Origin: Dendronephthya gigantea
Lineage: Eukaryota > Cnidaria > Anthozoa > Malacalcyonacea > Nephtheidae
Assembly: GCF_004324835.1 (NCBI RefSeq)
Contig: NW_021163025.1
Span: 1,454,001-1,518,000, forward strand
Direction: 5' to 3'
Length of the DNA stretch: 64,000 bases
Position numbers and translations under genes: made by a program. Every line of letters begins with the position of its first letter. The first letter of the stretch is position 1. Positions 46,301-59,900 of the stretch are shown one piece after another. Below the pieces are notes generated by a model. That model made no database searches. It was not told where the DNA came from and was given only the letters and a program-made list of their open reading frames with translations.

Positions 46301-49300
46301 TAACCGTAAAAACAATTGAATAATGTAGTGTTTGGAATGTCAACCTTGTCCTGTCAACATTAGAGTTGGTGAAGATCAAAGTGGATGAGTCAACTGTTGG
46401 CTTACTCGATTGCTTTATAAAGTAAGTGCGTCCAGGGACCATGGCCCAGTTGCATACTGAAAGGCTAGTTAACTTTTAACTGTAGTTCAGGACAGAATTG
46501 GCCAATCAGAGTCATGTATTTCTGAGTTTACTAGGATTTAATTGCATGAGCAAAATATAGTGAAAGTGTTTTATACAACCCGCCCCAGAATGACACTCTT
46601 AATCTCCAACACAGTTCAATAACATGCCTTTTGTAATATAAATTTCATTCCAGGGCAACTACATTTGAGATTCCAGACAAGACATTCGCTGTGGCTAAAA
46701 TATTGAATATTTCCCAGGTAAAGAATAAGTACGAAACCAAACAAGTTTTATATAGTATTTCGGCGGTTGATGCCCAAAGTAGCGCTTTTTTTATTGCAGT
46801 TTTCACAAAATGATGGACTGAAACTGATCCAGGATGACTGTAGTCCTAATGTTTTGATTATTGCTAGGTCAGTTGAGCATTAAGAATTACTAAAATGAAC
46901 TGAAATATGTTAGCATCAAATGTGGTATAACAACTGCCTAAATAGACAAAACACTTCTCGACGTTTCGACCGGAGGGCCTTCGTCAGGAGAGTAACTCTC
47001 CTGACCCTCAGGTCGAAACGTCGAGAAGTGTTTTGTCTATTTAGGCAGTTGTTATACTACATTTGATGCTAAGTTGTTTGAAGACGCTGCCACGCTGCTC
47101 CTTGGTTACATTGGAACGGAAATATGGTTTATAATATATCATTATATAATGCCTTCTAGGAACGATCATTTACTATGGACTGATGACTACTTTGACACGA
47201 GCTTGGCATTGGTTGTCCCGCAACATCTGCTGTCTGTAAGTACGGTTACCTCCTTAAGTTAACATTCATTGCAATGGTACTGCTGAACCTTGATGATGAC
47301 GTTCAAAACACGACCAACTTATCAAAAATGATTGACCACAAAATTGAAATATACTTCTTTGTAAGTTCGCTGTTTCATTCTTACTTCAGAGTACACCAAA
47401 TGGTTATAAATCGATGTTCACTCGTCTGAGAAATCTCCTTATTCACACTGGTCAGGAAACTTTCATGGTGGACAAAAATTCTTCACAGATCTCTTTAATA
47501 GAAGGTACAGACTGCTCTATTACCAGGTATAGTAGACACTTGTCGAAGTGTTTCCATCAAAGTGTTTTCGTCTTTGGGGGTTTTTCCTGGAAGTTCTCTT
47601 CCTGAAGCGTTTTTTTCTGGAAGTTGTACTTATCACCGTCTTTGACGCTGCAATCTGTGGCAAAACCCCCAAACCAAGGATCAGTTTTTGGTGTTAGGAT
47701 TAAACGGACTGTTAGGTATCTTTTATAGCTACAAGCCCCGCAAGCCAGGCTTTTCTATCTAAGGTCCACGGTCCACGCTGCGTGGCTTGCGAGTTGGGAG
47801 TAGGTAAAGTCATTTCAGGTGTTTACAAAGATTGTTTTCACCCAATGTTTATTTCACAGGTTTGCCAAAGGGGAATCAACTTGATTTCAGCTCACATCCT
47901 TGGTGTCATCAAGATAACCTGCTCGACGAGGTAAGAAATACGAGTTCGAGGTGAAACCGTGAAAGGTACATCAGTTTTATACAACAAACATCAATTTCTT
48001 CCTAGACAATCTCAGACACATTGGTAGCTTGGGTTAACCAGGTGAGATATCCACATTTGTGTTTCATTTTCAACCATTATACACGTCAGCTCAGACATCA
48101 TTCCTTTTTCCATCCATCTGTCAGAGTTTTGTTTACCGTTTCGTGAACACCTCACTCGGATTTCTGCCGGTAAATGTACCAAATTACTTCAAGGATCAGG
48201 TAAGATTCGAACCGGAGAACCTTTCATCCAAATCCTCCATTGAATCATTAAAACCTGGCAAGACATTCATCATATTTTTCAGGATTTTAGACTTCTCGAT
48301 GCTAAAGTCAATGGAATATGTCATTGTGTATTTTATCTGATCGAATCTTCAACATGTCCTGCTTGCAATGGTTCGAAGGTGGTGGAATATACCCTTTATA
48401 AAGACACCGTTTTTACTATTCGAACTGTATACAAGCTTTCTTTCATATTTTTTTGACAGATTATAGGTTATACAACGCGAAATGACCAAGCAAATAGTTG
48501 GGAGAATGTGACCCAGCTACTGCAGGAGAAAAGCTACCTGGATGATGGTAAGGGGACATTAGAATTTCGTTAGAAAAAGCTATAAAGAATTTTCCGGACA
48601 CACGCTATCCAAGTTCAACTCACAGATGATTCTTGAGAAATGAACTATTTCAGTTTTTTAACTTCGCACAGGTTCCAAATGGTCGTTCCAATTTTTACCA
48701 CCCAATTCATTTTCTATGCTCCTGTGGAACTCGCGAGATGTGTTTTACAAGAAAAGTAAAGGTTGGTTCTAGAGGTGCAACGATGTCCTTATTGGATCAT
48801 AACATACAAGAAGAAAAGCACTTTTATACTTGCTTAATATTAAACAACACTGAATAAAGAGAACTTTAGCAATATTCTCTGCTTTTGGGAATAATTTCTA
48901 GGAGAGGCGACTGCTGTTAGAAAAAAGAAAGGCTGTGGTTTATCTTGTGGATCGGAAAGCATTCTTGAAGTCGTGACATGTATATATTTCACATTGTGAT
49001 TTCTTCACCCGTTTCATTTCTTCATTTTCAGACAATGGATATATTTTTCGAGATGATTTATCTGCTCCCTATCATTTATATTAGCAAGCAACGGCGAATA
49101 TTTGGTGCTCTATGAAGACAACTCACTATTCTATGGTAGAATTGGAGTAGATTATATCATTCAGGTAGTAAGGAATGAAGAAACAATTTGACCAAATGGG
49201 CGCAATATTTTTCGGCTACTGTCAATTTTTTTCCCGTGAAATTGAATTTTTTCGACCTGCAATTCCAGCCGTCGAAGGAGCAATATTCTTTCAAATATTT

Positions 49301-52300
49301 CTTAACACAGTAGAGAACACATTCAAAGTTGAGTTTAGTTTCTTCAATTTGGTACCATTCTGATGAATATACCGTGTTTTTATTCCAGCTGAATTCCAGT
49401 TTTCCTAACAATCTTGAAACCAGGCTTGTATTTGACCTGATTGGTAACGCTTACGTCGTTTCGTTCAACAAAAGGTACTAATATATTCATCTGTGCTGAT
49501 ATATTACCACCTGTGCTGATATATATACCACCATCTGTGCTGATATATATACCACCCGCCTGAATCAGTGTTGCTCATAAAAATCTTACATTCTTCGCGT
49601 ACAAACAGCTCGTCGTCGGTTGCAAGGAAAAACTACGCTTTGGATAACGAGATCTTTAATTCACTTTACCCTGATGTTCTCTGCCCAGTGAGTTGCGAGT
49701 AATTTATTTGTGTTTTGCTTATTTTACTTCAATTCTATTCAATATTAACAAGACACAATTCTTAAGTTCGTTCAGTTCTCGTTTGGAAATTTATCTTCAA
49801 GTAATGTATTAGATAAACGGGAAAGTTTTGAGGTAAATATCTCATTGATTTTTGAAAGACGTTTTGTTTTACTCGAGGCAAATTTTGCACGGTGTTTGAC
49901 ACGATTCTTACGTATTACATGTGATGCTGTATGCTGTTTTTATAGATCTGGGGATATTTGGTGTTCCAGCGGATTTATCTAAATGATATTCAGGTACGAT
50001 TTTATTGAAGCAGTACAATTTTATTGACGAATTCCTGGGAATGTTTCTTGAAATCATTATTGTGATTTCTGTTGCAATTTTGCTACAGTTGATATGGAAT
50101 CCAAGTGAAGACCTACTTTTAACAACGTCAGAACAGAAAGAATATTACCAAGATGTTATCATAGTTAACAAGGTGAGTGGAAATGCATGGGAGAAAAGCT
50201 AGTAGGAACAGAGGCAAAAGCAGTATTCCTGATCTGGGAATTAATTAAGCAGCATTGTTCTTTGGGTCTAACGACAAGGTCATCTTTCTCATCAAAAATG
50301 ATGATTTTATGTGATTAACTTTCACTTTTTCCGTACAGACGTTCAAATTTAAAGAAAAGAGATCTGAAAATGCGACATTCCCCGCCACCTCTTCAAGGTT
50401 AGCTGCATCAACCTGTGCTAAACAAGGCTATCGTATAGGCCGGTCATCTAACATTACTGTTGCTGTCTTCCAGCTTTTCAGTAACTCTTCTTCCAAAAAT
50501 AAACAGCATGACGTGTACGCGACCATTTCATAAGGTATGTTGTGGTTTTTGCCAAATTTTTGATCAAATGAGAAATGCGGAAAAAGAAAAATCAAAATCT
50601 CCATGTTCTGTGGAATGGATGAAATTGTTTAGCATAGTTTATCCACGTGAGAATGAAATTTAAAAATTTTAGGTGTTTCACTTCCATGTTGGCTGTCCAC
50701 CAACGAGACGAGTGTTTATCAGGTAAGAGATGATTGAGTTGACCAATCTAAACGTTTTGTCCATACCTATTAATGTATTATATTATTAAAAACGGTTGAA
50801 ATGACTCACAAAAACTGAATTTATTTTGGTAGAGATGCGAGATCCTCTGACCTATCATTTTCTGAGGTAAGAATAAAATGATCTATATTTAGTTGTTCAC
50901 TATCGATAAGTGTTTACAATTTTCATTTACCATTTCTTTTCAAAGGAGCAGAAGAAATTTTGGCTAAGGTTATCCACAGGGAATACGTTTCATCCAGTCA
51001 TCTCTATGTAAGTGCCTTAGATTTCCCGGCTTTGTGGTAGCTATGGAGAGATCTATAATGTACATTTTACTAGCATCAGTATCTCAAGGTATCTTAATAG
51101 TTAATATTTACTTGGTAGCTTAACTAGCTTCTACGTTCGCTTGACTGTGTTTATACGAGCTCCATATTTTCACAGCTCTAGCATTCTTCGCTTAAATCAA
51201 TGTATTGTATTAATCAGGTACAATGAGAACGTTTTGATCAGAAGGGTGTATTCTATGTTCGAGATTGTGGAACTTGATGGAAGGACAGATTTTGCTGTTA
51301 GGGTCGAACAGGTCGGAAGATGTGCAGGATTTCAAAGCTTGCTATACATATATATATATAATCATATTTGGTGTGAATTTTGATGTTTTATAGCAAAATA
51401 ACCAAGACAGGACGATCATGTCCTTTGATGGTAGTGGTTCTTTTAAATTTTCACTAGTTTTTGAAGACAAGAATGCCAGGTAAGCGTTTTGAATCGTTTG
51501 AATGTCCTTGAAGGGAAAAGATTAATTCATAGCAATTAGTGTATTTCTCATTTTCCTGAAATCAGTTCTGTTAAATCTTGCACACTACATAGTAATTCTG
51601 CATGATATTTTTTTACACGGCGTAAGAATTTTACATATAGCATGTCAACATTCATGCCAATAATATTTCTACAGCCTCTGTCGTACTGCTGTCGAATTTG
51701 ATGTTGACGTGGAGGATGAACAGGACAGCGACTATTCCTACCTGGAGTTCGCATGTGTAATATTGTTTACAATTCTCATCATTTTATTTCTCGTGTCAAA
51801 CTACCTGCTTTATCGCAAGGCATTCTTACAACGACACGAGGAAGATGACGAGGCTAAAAACCGCTTGCAAGAGCAACAGTACGTATTGTAATAATTAGAC
51901 AATAGAATGAAGTTATTTTGGATACTTGAAAACACTCTTTGCCAAGTGTTTACAAAGCATACATATACAGATTACGGACCAGAAACGCACACAATTCCAC
52001 GTATTTGTGGCAAACGCGTCAGGCTGGTGGCACCAGTGTTGTTATATAGAAATGCTGTTTCAGCTGTGAGGTAGTTTTTTGGCTCTGCTCTCGAACCAAA
52101 GAGCTGCCTTAAGACCAGTTTACACTTGCAATTTTTCGTATGCGATTCTTTTCTTTTGATAGATGTGAACGAGTGAACTAGTTACAGCTGTTCAAATAAG
52201 AGCTCTAAAACATCAGAGCATTCGTAACTAGTCACTCGTTCACATCTACCAAAAGACGAAATTCGCAGATAAAATCGCACTGAAAATTGAAAGTGTAAAC

Positions 52301-52650
52301 GGACCTTAATCTTGCAGGGCTAAATCCGGGTTCTAACAACATGAATTTTTCTATCTAGATACCTGGCCCAGCTACAGTATTTCCGCCAGGGTGGCGCCAA
52401 GGCCCCACCTTCTTCTACACCCGCCAAACCACGTGATCCCGAGCTACCCCAACGTCGCACAGCCGTGGTGGCTGGTAAGAGTGATCGTCGGGGCATCCGT
52501 CGCTCCTCGGTGTTTGAGAGGGTCAGCAAGGGAGTATTTGAGGACCTGAAGGTACAAGACAGGTCACAAAGCTTGCAAGAACCGCCACGAGAACTTGAGG
52601 ATTTCGGCGAATCGTCCGCTGCGTCGCGTCGACATACCATCGCCCAGTAG
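43325..52650 (+). CDS. CatSper auxiliary subunit (beta/gamma/delta/epsilon superfamily), 942 aa, 32 exons
   Basis: Exons: 43325-43410, 43488-43539, 45481-45633, 45742-45839, 45914-45995, 46101-46228, 46329-46421, 46654-46717, 46800-46867, 47160-47235, 47390-47504, 47860-47930, 48006-48041, 48125-48199, 48460-48547, 48672-48761, 48902-48979, 49085-49164, 49389-49474, 49609-49687, 49776-49832, 49946-49993, 50089-50172, 50339-50397, 50474-50534, 50673-50722, 50833-50866, 50946-51007, 51218-51311, 51394-51479, 51675-51878, 52359-52650. All phases agree. A signal peptide (1-24) leads a large ectodomain with paired cysteines. The superfamily motif VGCPP lies at about 675-679, followed by ENVLIRRVY...LDGRTDF as in delta/epsilon. 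One membrane helix (about 803-825) precedes a 117-residue basic cytosolic tail. CatSper carries sperm flagellar calcium current. Which paralogue this is remains open; delta/epsilon is my guess. Confidence 0.75.
43798..45445. repeat. 35-bp satellite in intron 2 of the CatSper gene
   Basis: About 45 head-to-tail copies of a 35-base unit (TATTCGCCGGAAAATGGCAA + ATACGACCATGGTCA) fill most of the intron. Edge units are more diverged and carry GGCGAATTCGACC and GGTCGAGT. The unit holds the palindrome GACCATGGTC. The central ATGG varies to ATCG or ATTG. The unusual pair GGCGAATTCGACC...GGAACATCGC recurs about 315 bases (nine units) apart near 43.9 and 44.2 kb, showing block duplication. Confidence 0.95.
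46444..46587. repeat. Dispersed repeat copy in CatSper intron 7
   Basis: It is related, in the opposite orientation, to 59471-59612; shared blocks include ACAGAATTGGCCAATCAGAG and a TTTTATACAAC end. It is a probable MITE with short inverted ends. Confidence 0.6.
46912..47070. mobile_element. Foldback element in CatSper intron 9
   Basis: Two arms of about 70 bases, almost exact complements, begin AGCATCAAATGTGGTATAAC and end with the complement at 47070 around a short loop. The arms contain GGTCGAAACGTCGAGAAGTG, a motif I recall from interspersed repeats in many invertebrates. Confidence 0.8.
49491..49558. repeat. Short tandem repeat in CatSper intron 19
   Basis: Three copies of CTGTGCTGATATAT plus an ACCACC-type spacer, unit about 23 bases. 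It is intronic. Confidence 0.7.
52109..52308. mobile_element. MITE-like element in CatSper intron 31
   Basis: Arms near TTAAGACCAGTTTACACTTG and GATGTGAACGAGTGAACTAG pair with complements ending at 52308 (TTAAGGTCCGTTTACAC on the other strand). There is no coding frame inside. Confidence 0.65.
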
Positions 52651-53296
52651 TCGATTTCTAAGCTTCATTTTCGATTATGTTCTTCGTTCAGTGTATCCAT
52701 TTTTACTGTCGGATGCACTGTCGTGAGTTATCATATTCTTGTTTTTATGTTGCAAAGTTACAAATAAAAATACGAGAAATCTCCTCGATTAAAACATTTC
52801 GGATTTGCCACCGGCCGTCATTATTGTTACCACTAGTTTGCAAACTATTCGTCTTCAGCTTAAAAAGCATTGAAAATGAGCACGTAATTCTTGCTTTAAG
52901 ATGCATGAAACTAAGAAATATTGCACAATTTGTTGTTCATTTTTCCAGAACGTTTTGTGCATCATGTATACGATATTTTGCTATTATTTCTCACAACAGT
53001 GATGCCACAATTTGTGCACATATGTTTTACTTCAATGTTATTAAATGTTGTTGAGAAAAATTAATCGTGTTGCTGTCGTTTGAGACACACTTTCGCCTTT
53101 CTTCGTTGATGGATTTGAAAGCTCTAGCTGCGCTTAATTAATTTCTTCGTTTAATGTCACCTGTTGATTATTACATGAATAAATAATGTTAACCTGCAAA
53201 TGTAAATTGATTCTATTGCGTGCGTGCAAACTGATTTAAACTCATTTTATACTTGTATCTTAGCTTGCTCACAAGTTTGTTGACATGTCTCATTGT
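52651..53296. other. 3' flank of the CatSper gene
   Basis: AT-rich sequence with AATAAA-like hexamers near 52764 and 53180. An open frame of about 125 codons at 52.7-53.05 kb has no splice or family support. Confidence 0.4.
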
Positions 53297-53563
53297 GTAG
53301 CAACACTGGATCAATAAGAGATGATCCTTACTGGACCTCTAGGAAGAACAGTTTAGAACTGATAGAGCTATCCAGTATAAATAAAGTTAGTTTAGTTTAG
53401 GTTTCCTCCTGTAGTAACACTGGATCAATAAGAGATTATAATTACTGGACCTCTATACGAAGAACAGCTTAGAACTGATAGAGCTATCCAGTATAAATAA
53501 AGTTAGTTTAGTTTAGGTTTCCTCCTGTTGTAACACTGGATCAATAAGAGATGATCCTCCCTG
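53297..53563. repeat. Tandem repeat, unit about 116 bp, 2.3 copies
   Basis: AACACTGGATCAATAAGAGA begins each copy (near 53301, 53415 and 53531), followed by GAACTGATAGAGCTATCCAG and AGTTAGTTTAGTTTAGG. Copies one and two are about 95% alike, indicating recent duplication. Confidence 0.85.
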
Positions 53564-53933
53564 GAGTTTACTGGGTAAATGTCTTGCCGGAGAAACGCTA
53601 AATTGATTTGCTATCATTAAAACACATTCTTTACATCAGGCCCTCTGCAGTTTGCACGAGAAGAATTAAAGATTGGACTGATTTGGCCGTGTAGCAAAAT
53701 AATTCCAAGTTTAGTCTAAGTGAAACAATTGTCACCAGGCGATCTTCACGCCGTCATAACCGCATACCGCAGGTTTCAGGTGTTAGCAAGCCAGAACCAA
53801 TCACATCCAATCCTGTCAGCCAGGGCCTCCACCGTTACCAAGACGCTGTGACAGCAGTTCATTACAACGCCGAAGTATCTCTTCGACACAGAGTACACAG
53901 TACAACAGTTTTTGAAGCGCGATTCTTTGGAAA

Positions 53934-56900
53934 ATGCCAAGGCTTCTTCGTAGAGAGTCGTACAGTCGGTCGGACGTACCTCATATTTTGGACAACAAAG
54001 TATTTGATTTCACAAGCGAGGTTCCTCCTGACTACAAGTGTCCGTTGTGTCACAGTCTTTTGCGAGATCCCATCCAACTCAACACTTGTGGACATCGGTT
54101 TTGTAACAGTTGTTATTTACGACACCTTGGGTAAGTTATTTTGCGATTACCTTATTCAACGACATTACCTATCAACATTAAAATCTTTCAAGTCAATCCA
54201 AACTCTTTAGAGCCGGTCACTTGCTGCCTGATTCACATTGTCACGGCTTCAAGCTAACTATAACTATGTCGGCTTTTACAATCGATGGAGTACATTTTTT
54301 AATTCTATAGGTATAATTATAATAATTTAAGTGTTGAACTATAAGCTTTGCAGCATTTAAACTTGATGTTGTGATAATGCGAATCAGGTAACTATAGGAG
54401 CTTTTGTCGCCCTATACGACCCTTAGGGATGCTAATTTCCACAACCTGCTAACTTTTTTTTTCTCCAGTATAAAATCTTAACTTTCTCAAATCATTACAG
54501 CAGAGTTCTTTTTGTTTTTGTTCGAGTGTTCGCCATTATGTAGGCTTACAAATTAAGTGGTTGAAAGAATTTTGTACGATAAACGATAATTCGTGATTAG
54601 CAAAGACAATTATATGCATATTTTGTTTGCCAGATTACGACGAATTGTGAGCCAAATCCATTCTGTTATAGTAGGGAACCTAAAATGTCGGACAATCCAC
54701 CTAGGGCTAAGTACATTTGTACACATACTACGCGTAGGGCATTTTGACTTAATGGACATGTTAAGAGCCCTTCAACAGTTCAACTCCATTTACAATGTTT
54801 GTAAATATCATTTTTCCTGTTTGAAACTAAAACTAAGTACACAAGCTACCCTGCAAGCAGAGCCTTATTTTCGTTTCTCACAAGTTGCAACGCTTTAAAA
54901 TCGCTTTTTCGCATCAGAACTTGTTACATAGGCGAAACCGCGAAAGCATTCGCTAGTCAAAGTCAAAAATGACAAAAGGCCCTTTTAGGAGTCTTTCTTC
55001 CTGTGCCTTCTGGGGTCAGTTGTATTAAAGCCGGATAGCGCTATCTGCCGAATAGTGATTTTTTCAATCGCTTCAAAAATCTTCCGTTTTTTGCTATAAC
55101 TTTGATTAAATCTTAGTATTCCTAAATCGAGGACCCTCTTGAATAATTGTTGGTGCCAGAGGTGAAATTTCATTGCTTTTCAAGCATTTTTAGAACGATT
55201 CAAAAAATCACAATCCGGTGGATAGCGCTATCCGGTTTTCATGCATACAACCGGCTCCTGCTGCTTGTTAACTTCAATCTATGAAGTAAGACTTTGACGG
55301 AGGCCGGGATCCTCTCATGAAATACACTTCAGCAATTTCTTAATATAGCTACAATATATATGAAAAATATATCATATTTTTCGATCCGCTAATGTCGCCA
55401 CCAGGGGCCGCCTGTTGGAAAGGCGTTTAGCTTGGACAATGGATAAGCCAAAATTTGAAAATACTCTCATAGATCTTGTGAATGACTGGACCTGCAATAT
55501 GTCCTTGAGTCCTTCCATTGACAATTAAACTATTAACATCGAAATATTTCAGCTCGGTTGTTGAATAAATAGATAATTTTGTTTTCCATTTTTAACTTAT
55601 CCACCGTTTAAGCTAAACGCCTTTTGAACACCGGCCCTAGGAGAGTAAGTAAATGAAGATCGAGTAAATTTGAGTACATGCAGTTGAAGTATTACCATGA
55701 ATGTAATATGTAATGGGTGGGAATTTAACTATACTCGCTAAAATTACCAAGGCAACGTTACTGAAAACATTAACGACGCTTAAAAAATATATATGTCAAT
55801 AAAAGCGAAAATTTCTCTGCAAACAAAAGTGGAATACATTCATTCACCCCTGCCGCGATATGACGTTATTAAACTCCCATATATGCAGGTGTGCTTCGAG
55901 TTTATTGGACGAAAATTATTTAAAACTATAATATTTAGACATGCATATAGTTAAAAAAAATTGAACTGGCTGCCTTTCATGCAAAACTTTTGAATTTGCA
56001 TTGAATTAACCTAAATAGACTTGACTCCATTTTGGGAAAAGAATTAGAGACAAAACATACACAAGATGGCCCCTGAATTTCAGTTTCTGTGTTTCGAAAA
56101 TCAAAAATACAAATTTCGCTATAAAGGATGCTTCATCGTTTATTTTCAACCTTGTGATTTTCGTTGTTAGAACTGTCAAATTACTGAATAAACATTCTAT
56201 CTGCATTTACAATTAATCTTTAGTGTTTGAATGTTTTGTTTTATCAAGCGTTATTCCTCTCAATATAATGTGTTTGCTTAAGTTAGTCTTACAGTAAACG
56301 AAATTAACGAATTATTGGCAATATTGACTATGTACATTAGACTTACTTGCTTTTATGACAAACATGGTTATCGGCAAAACACGCGATGAACCTGTTGCTA
56401 AGATATTAAAACAAAATTATTAAAACATTGTCATTATTCGTGCATGCAGACACTACCTGTCGTCGTTCCTAATTTTGAATTTTCCAACCGATAAACAAAA
56501 ATAAAAAATTGATGAATCTATATATAGTGAAAGGTCTAACGGACGTTGATAAAATCCTGCCTATAGTATCGGCAATGATATACAAATTTCATGCCGTTGT
56601 ATGTCCTGCCTATAGGCTATAATATACAAGTTCCATGAAGATTGCCTTTCGTATAGTTCTCCCCAACATTTTTTTTATTATTTAAGAAACCCCCCTTAAT
56701 GTCGCAAAGTAAACATATTTTGCGAATGATATTTCGGGATGGCCTCGTATAGTTGTGAGCCCTTACAAACTCTTAAACACGTCCAATTTTCTCTTATTGC
56801 AATAAATATTGTTTTTTTAGCAATGGATCCAGTAAGCTTTGCCCGATTGACCGAAAATCATTCAAAGAAAGCGAGGTATGCTTTGGTAATTGCACAACTA

Positions 56901-59900
56901 AGCCTCTTTTTATCTTTATATAATTAAAAATTAAGCATTTACGTCTTCGTCTACGACGTGACAAAGCCTTTAATTACTTCATCGATTCGATTGAGGGTTT
57001 ATATGAAGATATCTTAAGTCCCTGGTCTTAACGATCGAGATAGCGTTGAAAATTTAATAAATTCGTCAGTCAATTTTGCGATACGAAATAGATCTTGCTG
57101 AAGAAAGGTAGGCGAAATTTCGCAATATAAAGGACATCTGGAACTCGAAAGGACATCCATCGAAACAGCAAGAACTTTTCAAAATATTTCATCAACTCTT
57201 AAAAATTCGTTTAGGTTTTCCAGGATCGAGCGTGGCGCAACACAATCATGTCCCTTCGAGTGCGATGCAAATTCAAAAGCTGTCCTTGGACTGGCACGTT
57301 GAATTCACTTTTGGAGGTAAACAGCTGAAGACGACAATCTTATGTATCATAACCGTAACAGGCTATTCGAGATCGATGTTGTATCATGAATAAATCGGGA
57401 AATCAGGTTAACTTTCCTGTGCAGATCATAGTTTCTTTAAAACATAGATTGATTATATAGATGTAGACAATCTGAAAAATTTAAGGAAACCGTTTGACGT
57501 TTCTGACGAAGTCTGCCATATGGCATCGTAGTTCGTCATTTGACGCATCTTTGCTTGAAAAATCCAATTCTTTCCATGCAGGCCGTGTATCATATCTGAT
57601 CTAATACAAAGAGAATTGCTGTAGCACTATAGATAAGGAATAATTTCGCATATAGCATTAGATAAATCTGTTTATAGATTTGATCGGATAAAAAGTTGTA
57701 CTTTATCTGCTTGTCGGTCAGATACTTGGATGAAAACTTTAAAAAGCGTGCTAGGTTATTTTCGATATAAATCGTATGGACACATTAGCTATTACCCATT
57801 CAGTTTTAAAAGCTGTAAGCTAGTACAACACCACATCAGGTTAACGTTGACTGCATGTCGGCTTTTAATTAACCAGTCCCGAACAGAGTTTCCATGGTTT
57901 GTGCTCAGATCCTGCGAACGAGGCTGTATGGAGACGAAGCTGAGCCGTTTATCGCTTTCATTGGCGTCACATGACTCACTCATGCATGATCAAGAAGCAG
58001 AGAGATTAGATGAAAGGGTTATTTGTAAAAGCGTCCCAAAGGAAATAAGTTAAAACAAATAACTCAGGTCATATTAGCATTCGGCTGAAGTCATAAAAGG
58101 CACGGCGTCTGAACTGGACGCATAATCGTCTGTTACACAACTTTCAAGATTCATTTCTTTTTTCAGGACCACGCTGAAGAATGCGAATATGAAGACGTGA
58201 AATGCCCTGATCCCAACTGTAATGTTGTGATGGCGCGTAGCCGAATTGAAAATCATCAGGCCAGAGAATGTCAATGGCGTGTTGTCGTCTGTGATTACTG
58301 TGAGGATAAATACGCCGTTTGCAAAGAAGAGGTAATTCCGCCGTTTTCAAAGATGAAGAGCTTCAATATACGAATTATTGAACCGATATATAATCCTGCT
58401 TGTCTCGTCCTTTCCACTCCCAACAAAATACAAATAAAACTATTCGCTTTAAACGTCTAGTTGATGAATTGTTACTTTTTATTACTAACTTTGAAAGCTT
58501 GAAAACAATATGGCTAAATTGGGCCTTCTGTAGAATCATGTATCATTTATACGAATCATATATGGTTCAAACATGTTTTTTGAGTTACGTGTTTCGTTCG
58601 TGTCAAACAAGACAAAGCTATGAAACTTTGTCCTTTCTCTTAGGTTCATAAAGCTACGTGCCGTGGAGTACCAGAGAAATGCCTTAATGGTTGTTCATCG
58701 AGAACTATACCTCGTGGACAGGTCTGTTTATTTTGCTTTCTTTTTAAACTCGTATTCCTGGAAGATCGTGAACATATAGAAGGCACGCGTGTAACCGATA
58801 CACAGCTAAAATTGAAAGTATCAGATGCATATGGTGTACTTCTAGGAAATAGAAAGAAGTTACAGTGAGGCTTTTGCTGCATTGCAATTCTAGGAAAGGA
58901 AGGGATAGAGTTATCCTGTCGAAGTGGTGCATATACTATACCAACTTAAATTCTTAGAAATAGAAGTGATAATTTTAGAGCCGCATGACTGCAATGCTAT
59001 TCTAGGAAGGACTTTTTCTCAGAAAGAGTAGACACAAAAACACGAGTTTTGCTGCCTAACAAGTCACCTGACATTTATGATGCAATTTAAACACTTGTCT
59101 TTTAGATGAGAAAACATGTCGAAAATGAATGTCCGCTGACTATATTGCCATGTCAGTACAGGCACGTTGGCTGCGATGACGAGGTATACTTATTGGGATG
59201 GATTATTGTTATTATTGTCTTCTAGTTTCAAGCGTAGAAGGGCAAGCCCGAAGGTGTAAATAAATGTGGTTCAGGGTGTTTCAAATAAAGACAACCGATA
59301 TAGGAGAGGAACAGGTCCCACACGTTCAACTTAGCTCAGTCGAAATATGTTTACCAGATCATGCTTAGATGAATAAACACTCTTACATACATCTTAAATA
59401 TTTTCTAATTTTGACTAAATAACCGTTTAACAATGAATTTGAAGTTAGCAAGTTCACGGTAACCAAGGGTAGATTGTATAAAACTCTTTAAGACTTTAAC
59501 TACATTTTGCATAGTTAAATCCTAGTTAACTCAGAAATACACAACTCTGATTGGCCAATTCTGTCCTTAACTACGATTAAAAGCTAACTAGTCTTTTATA
59601 CAACTGGCCCCAGGTATTTATTCCAGTGTTATTATAATTGCTACACTGAATATGAAAGTGGGCCGAAAGTATTCACGACACTTCACAATGACTACATTCA
59701 CGACCTGGGTATATATAGTTTCATTATTTAAACTGAAATAATGGTAATATTGATGAATCGCTAATTATTACTAAGCTGTTAAACATGTTTTGATATAGAA
59801 TTTCCTCTGTTGCTATTTCACTCTGCATGCCAACCTCTTCACGGTCCCTGCAAACCTTGACCGCCCTTTCCTAGAACGATCGCTTTTAGTTTCAGTTTGA

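Noticed and set aside
49031-49080. A potential CatSper exon after the acceptor near 49030
   Set aside because: It runs to a stop with no donor; the next acceptor at 49084 gives a phase-consistent exon, so this stretch is intron.
52677-53054. An open frame of 125 codons after the CatSper stop
   Set aside because: It has no splice partners, low-complexity composition and no family resemblance; it is probably the 3' flank.
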